Below are positions 60,372 to 64,000 of a stretch of DNA of 64,000 nucleotides, in pieces. Every line of letters starts with the position of its first letter. Positions within the stretch are counted from its first letter, which is position 1. Made by a program: the position numbers and the translations under genes. The DNA lies in contig OX940872.1 in the NCBI GenBank assembly GCA_954871525.1, positions 6,161,180-6,225,179 of the forward strand. The letters are read 5' to 3'. Below the pieces are notes generated by a model, which saw only the letters and a program-made list of their open reading frames with translations, was not told where the DNA came from and made no database searches. Source of the stretch: Parietaria judaica (taxonomy: Eukaryota; Streptophyta; Magnoliopsida; Rosales; Urticaceae).

Positions 60372-60436
60372 CTTATCAGTCCGATAACCACGGCCTTATC
60401 TGTAGATAAGCAGGTTGGCGTATCACCTAACTTATC
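60372..60436 (+). promoter_or_regulatory. Cluster of GATA/I-box motifs upstream of the TOPLESS-related gene
   Basis: Six GATA cores on either strand in 65 bp (TATC at 60373-60376, GATA at 60383, TATC at 60397-60400, GATAAG at 60405-60410, TATC at 60421-60424 and 60433-60436), 115-180 bp above the TATA box. Plant GATA factors bind such sites; the use here is inference. Confidence 0.5.
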
Positions 60437-60550
60437 ATCCGCATCTCGTCTCGTTCTCGCTCACGGTATTTAATTTGTCTGATACCTTGTTTCTTCGCTT
60501 CACACGACTCTCTCTCTCTCTCTTGCAAATCCCTAATTTCCTTCTCTCTC

Positions 60551-60558
60551 TATAAATA
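60551..60558 (+). promoter_or_regulatory. TATA box of the TOPLESS-related gene
   Basis: TATAAATA downstream of a CT-rich tract; transcription would start near 60580-60590. A probable 5' UTR intron follows (60692-60844, AG|GTACGAG donor and TTCAG acceptor). Confidence 0.65.
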
Positions 60559-60898
60559 CTCACCACGAAGCGCTTCGCAGAGGAGAAGCTAGAGAGAGAA
60601 ACTAGAGAGAGAAAGCTCGACGATTTCGTCTGCGTCGATCGTCTTCTTCCCGAGGCGGCTTCGATCTGCGCGAGCGACCTAGCCGAGCCAGGTACGAGCT
60701 TCTCCTCGCTCCAATTTTCGTTTTCTCCGTCTCGAATTGGACTGTCTGATTGCTGTTTGGTTCTGTTCCGTGAGCGATTTGATGAGAAATCGTTGCTGTT
60801 TGGAGAATTTCGGACGTGACTCGTTGAGGTTTTTGGCGGTTCAGGTTTGTGGATTTTGATCTGTTGCGAGGGTTTGGATCCTTCGTTTCGAGGCGGAA

Positions 60899-63800
60899 AT
60901 GACGTCGCTGAGCAGAGAGCTCGTGTTTCTCATACTTCAATTTCTCGACGAGGAGAAATACAAAGAGACTGTTCACAAGTACGTTTTTTTTTTGTCTGAG
61001 GATTTTCGTTTGTGATTGCTTTTTTTTTATCTGTTGTCTGATGTTGATGCAATTTCAATGGTGGTTAATGGTTGCGACAGGTTGGAGCAAGAAGCGGGCT
61101 TTTTCTTCAACATGAAGTATTTCGAGGATATGGTGACCGGCGGTGAGTGGGAAGAGGTGGAGAAGTATCTTTCGGGTTTCACGAAGGTCGATGATAATCG
61201 ATACTCCATGAAGATCTTCTTCGAGATTCGGAAGCAGAAGTACCTCGAAGCTTTAGACAAGTATGCCTCTTTCTCTTAATTAAATGAGTTGTTTAGTTCT
61301 TAGGTCGTGCAAATTTGTTCTTGTTTGATAACCTGTTAAGTTACAGGATTTATTGTGCTGTCGAGTTTACATGGCTATATTGTGGAATTGGTGCAGGCCC
61401 GATCGACCTAAAGCCGTTGAAATATTAGTTAAGGACTTGAAAGTGTTCTCCGCTTTTAATGAGGAGCTTTTTAAGGAGATTACGCAACTACTGGCTTTGG
61501 AAAATTTTAGGTACGGTACTTGGTTTATGTAATATTTGATTCATGACTTCCTAGGATTAATCTTCATACATTTTTTTTTTCTAACTGTAACCATCTATTT
61601 TGCAGAGAAAATGAACAGCTATCGAAGTACGGAGATACGAAATCTGCTAGGGGTATAATGTTAGTCGAGCTTAAGAAGTTGATTGAAGCTAACCCGCTCT
61701 TCCGTGACAAACTTCAGTTTCCAACTTTGAGGAACTCGAGACTCAGGACACTGATTAATCAGAGGTCAGTACGAAGTTCCGTTCTTTGATTTATGCGTTT
61801 TTGTTTGTTTGTTTGTTTGTTTGTTTTCTTTCGAGTCTAAGCTTATTCTTGTCTTTTTCTTTTTCGCCTACAGTTTAAACTGGCAGCACCAACTTTGTAA
61901 GAATCCAAGGCCTAATCCTGACATAAAGACCCTATTTTTTGACCACAGCTGTGGACAGCCAAATGGTGCCAGGGCTCCGTCCCCTGTCACTAATCCCTTA
62001 ATGGGGACTGTCCCGAAGCCCGGAGGTTTTCCGCCACTTAGTGCTCATGGTGTAAGTGAAAAACTTAAATCTTTTCTTCATTCAGTATGCATTCGATTGA
62101 TATTGAACCCACCCCATACTGGGTCTGCCCCTAGGGATATAAGCCCATGAGTAGTACACCCCCCTATACCATATAAACTTGCTCGTTGGGTGAGAGATCT
62201 CATGGGTTTGTTAGCCGTAAACTAATACCGTTTTTAGTCGATGTGGGATTGTAATTCGTAACGTAAATATGCTAATTCAGGACTACTAGAGATATGAAAC
62301 CGTCAGCGTCCATGTTAGGCCTGCACCAAGGGATAATAAACTGTTTTCTTAGTAGACATGGGATCATTATATAAATTTGCTAAAATGGGATTACTAGAGA
62401 TTTGCTTCTGTAAATGAGGGATCGGGACATACGCTAACTTGGGATTACCAGAGATTTGATTATGTCCGTGCATTTCTATAGCCGTTTCAGCAAGCTCCGG
62501 CTGCTCTTCCAGCGAATATGGCCGGGTGGATGGCAAATCCCTCTCCTGTTCCTCACCCCTCGGCTTCTGCTGGACCAATCAGCTTGGGTGGGCCAAACAA
62601 TGCTGGTAACTCCGAGCTCTGTAATTCTCCTCTTGCATACTTGTTATTTTTACTTATTGTTTTTCTTCTCGTGTTCTGTTGTTTCTTTGTTTTTATCATT
62701 TTCTCTGAACATTAGACTGACTTATCTTTTTTTCTTTTGAAATCTTTTCTCCCTACTTGTGATGATAGCAACCATCTTGAAACGCCCTAGAACTCCCCCT
62801 ACCAATAACTCTGCTCTGGATTATCAAACTGCAGATTCTGAGCTCGTGCTAAAGAGACCAAGACCATTCGATGAAGTATGCTTTCTATACACCTGTTGAT
62901 CATCTCGTTATTTTTATTTGTTTCAATTTGAATATTTTCATTGTGACGATTAATATTTAGTTCCTATGATTGTTAGTGCAGTTGCAACTGTTAAGTTCAA
63001 TTCATAAATTGTTAATTTTTTATTTATTTATTTTTGTTTTTACTTATTAACAATTAAATTTTGTTCATTTACATAAATTTGTTGGCCTGTTTGTTTAAAA
63101 AAAATAATAATTAAGATTTAGCCTGAGAGTATAATTGTAGAAACCATAATTTTATCCATATTACGGTTTTGGATTATAACTTAACAGAAAATAATATTAT
63201 GTGTTGATATGATCATCACAGGGCAACAATAACCTCACCGTAAACATTTTGCCCGGTGCTTATCCCAATCAGAGTCATGGACCCTCCTACTCTACTGATG
63301 ACCTGCCACGGTCTGTTGTTTTCACTACAAGTCTGGGTTCTTCGGTGGCCAAAAGCATGGATTTTCATCCCGGGAACCAACTTGTTCTTCTTGGTAAGGC
63401 CCTTTGGATTTCTTGATCGACATCTTTGTTCCAGATTATAGCTTTTTTCTTCATATATTAATAATATTATCAGTCCCTTCTCCATTATTGAATTTTCGCT
63501 GTTCATGTCTTTAATGTCTGGCCATGTTTTAGTTGGAACAAGCACGGGTGATATAATGATCTACGAGCTGCCTGGCCATGAAAGGATTGCTACACGGAAT
63601 TTTAAGGTCTGGGACCTCGGATCATGCTCAATGCCTCTCCAGGTTTGCGTTATTACCATCAAGTGTACCATATCAAAGTAATTTTGCCTTGTTTTTTTGT
63701 GCGGTAACTTTGCCTTTGGTTCTCTTGCAGGCATTGCTGGCCAATGATTATTCAGTGTCAGTAAACCGTGTAATGTGGAGTCCCGACGGAGGCTATATTG

Positions 63801-63954
63801 GTAATTCTGATTTTTTTTTCTCGTGTAGCAGGAAAGAGAATATGTTGTTTGAGCTGGTTTCTGTAATTATTTTCTTTTAGGTGTTGCATTCTCCAAGCAC
63901 ATTGTTCAAATGTACACCTATCATGGAGGAAATGATCTACGAAAACATCTAGAG
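60899..63954 (+). CDS. TPR4: TOPLESS-related corepressor (TPR4/WSIP2-like), 5' part, cut by window edge
   Basis: Coding exons: 60899-60978, 61081-61260, 61397-61510, 61606-61764, 61874-62051, 62482-62605, 62769-62875, 63222-63393, 63533-63642, 63731-63800, 63881-63954, all GT-AG and in phase, 456 codons so far (full family length about 1100 aa). LisH and CTLH lie in residues 4-92 (LSRELVFLILQFLDEEKYKE, LSGFTKVDDNRYSMKIFFEI), the rest of the EAR-binding TOPLESS domain to about 210, a Pro-rich linker, then WD40 repeats from about 345 (SMDFHPGNQLVLLVGTSTGDI). Plant TPL/TPR proteins are recruited by EAR-motif repressors such as Aux/IAA and bring in histone deacetylase. DYQTADSELVLKRPRPF and STDDLP fit the TPR4 branch better than TPL/TPR1; the paralogue call is moderate. 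Confidence 0.93.
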
Positions 63955-64000
63955 GTTAGGGTTAATTGATCACTCTTGTGTCATCTTCACCGGTCATTTA

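Noticed and set aside
1..64000. tRNA, rRNA, CRISPR arrays, prokaryotic-type operons
   Set aside because: No cloverleaf with A/B boxes, no rRNA-like block and no regular spacer array seen; the window is clearly plant nuclear DNA.

Overview
This is a nuclear window from a flowering plant, probably a eudicot. The evidence is spliceosomal introns, plant-specific gene families (a TOPLESS corepressor, ARP6, a BRIZ-type RING ligase), plant L1 LINEs carrying an RNase H domain, and AT-rich intergenic DNA packed with hAT, Mutator-like and Ty1/copia elements. Species cannot be read from the sequence. Four real protein genes are supported by exon chains whose phases and splice sites agree throughout: a WDR11-like WD40 protein (13311-21919, +, 20 exons, 1299 aa), ARP6 (26645-23430, -, 7 exons, 435 aa), a BRIZ2-like ubiquitin ligase (31841-35417, +, 11 exons, 479 aa), and the 5' 11 coding exons of a TOPLESS-related corepressor closest to TPR4/WSIP2 (60899-63954, +, running off the right edge). 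A fifth, weak candidate is a GC-rich single-exon ORF at 6079-6477.

Layout. 1-1310: edge minisatellite and a Helitron-like remnant. 2738-4258 and 7478-9359: two 5'-truncated LINEs of one family, each with its own long target-site duplication (TSD). 10989-11517: hAT-type MITE. 13311-26645: WDR11 and ARP6, convergent, with MITEs in their introns. 27899-28335: hAT MITE. 28590-31800: a third decayed LINE carrying two further hAT MITEs and lying directly against the BRIZ2 start codon. 35987-36975: foldback Mutator-like element with a 9-bp TSD. 37114-37844: a second copy of the MITE found in WDR11 intron 13. 38584-46697: a young copia element on the minus strand with complete LTRs but a deleted and frameshifted pol. 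46940-47232 and 52786-56998: a small MITE and a 4.2-kb hAT element that appear to be non-autonomous and coding members of one group, both rich in TCGCGAC words. 49.8-50.6 kb: an LTR-like remnant. 57658-58215: a three-unit tandem repeat carrying telomere-like motifs. 60.4 kb onward: TOPLESS promoter and gene.

Function. ARP6 (SWR1/H2A.Z chromatin remodelling) and the TOPLESS-related protein (transcriptional corepression) act in nuclear gene regulation. WDR11 is linked in other eukaryotes to endosome-to-Golgi trafficking. BRIZ2 pairs with BRIZ1 as an E3 ligase in seed germination. There is no operon-like cooperation. The one meaningful arrangement is the WDR11-ARP6 neighbour pair, which also exists in Arabidopsis (AT3G33530/AT3G33520). 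No RNA genes or CRISPR arrays were seen. The most unusual content is the set of transposons with readable TSDs, above all the TCGCGAC-rich hAT pair and a copia gag with a convincing intron.
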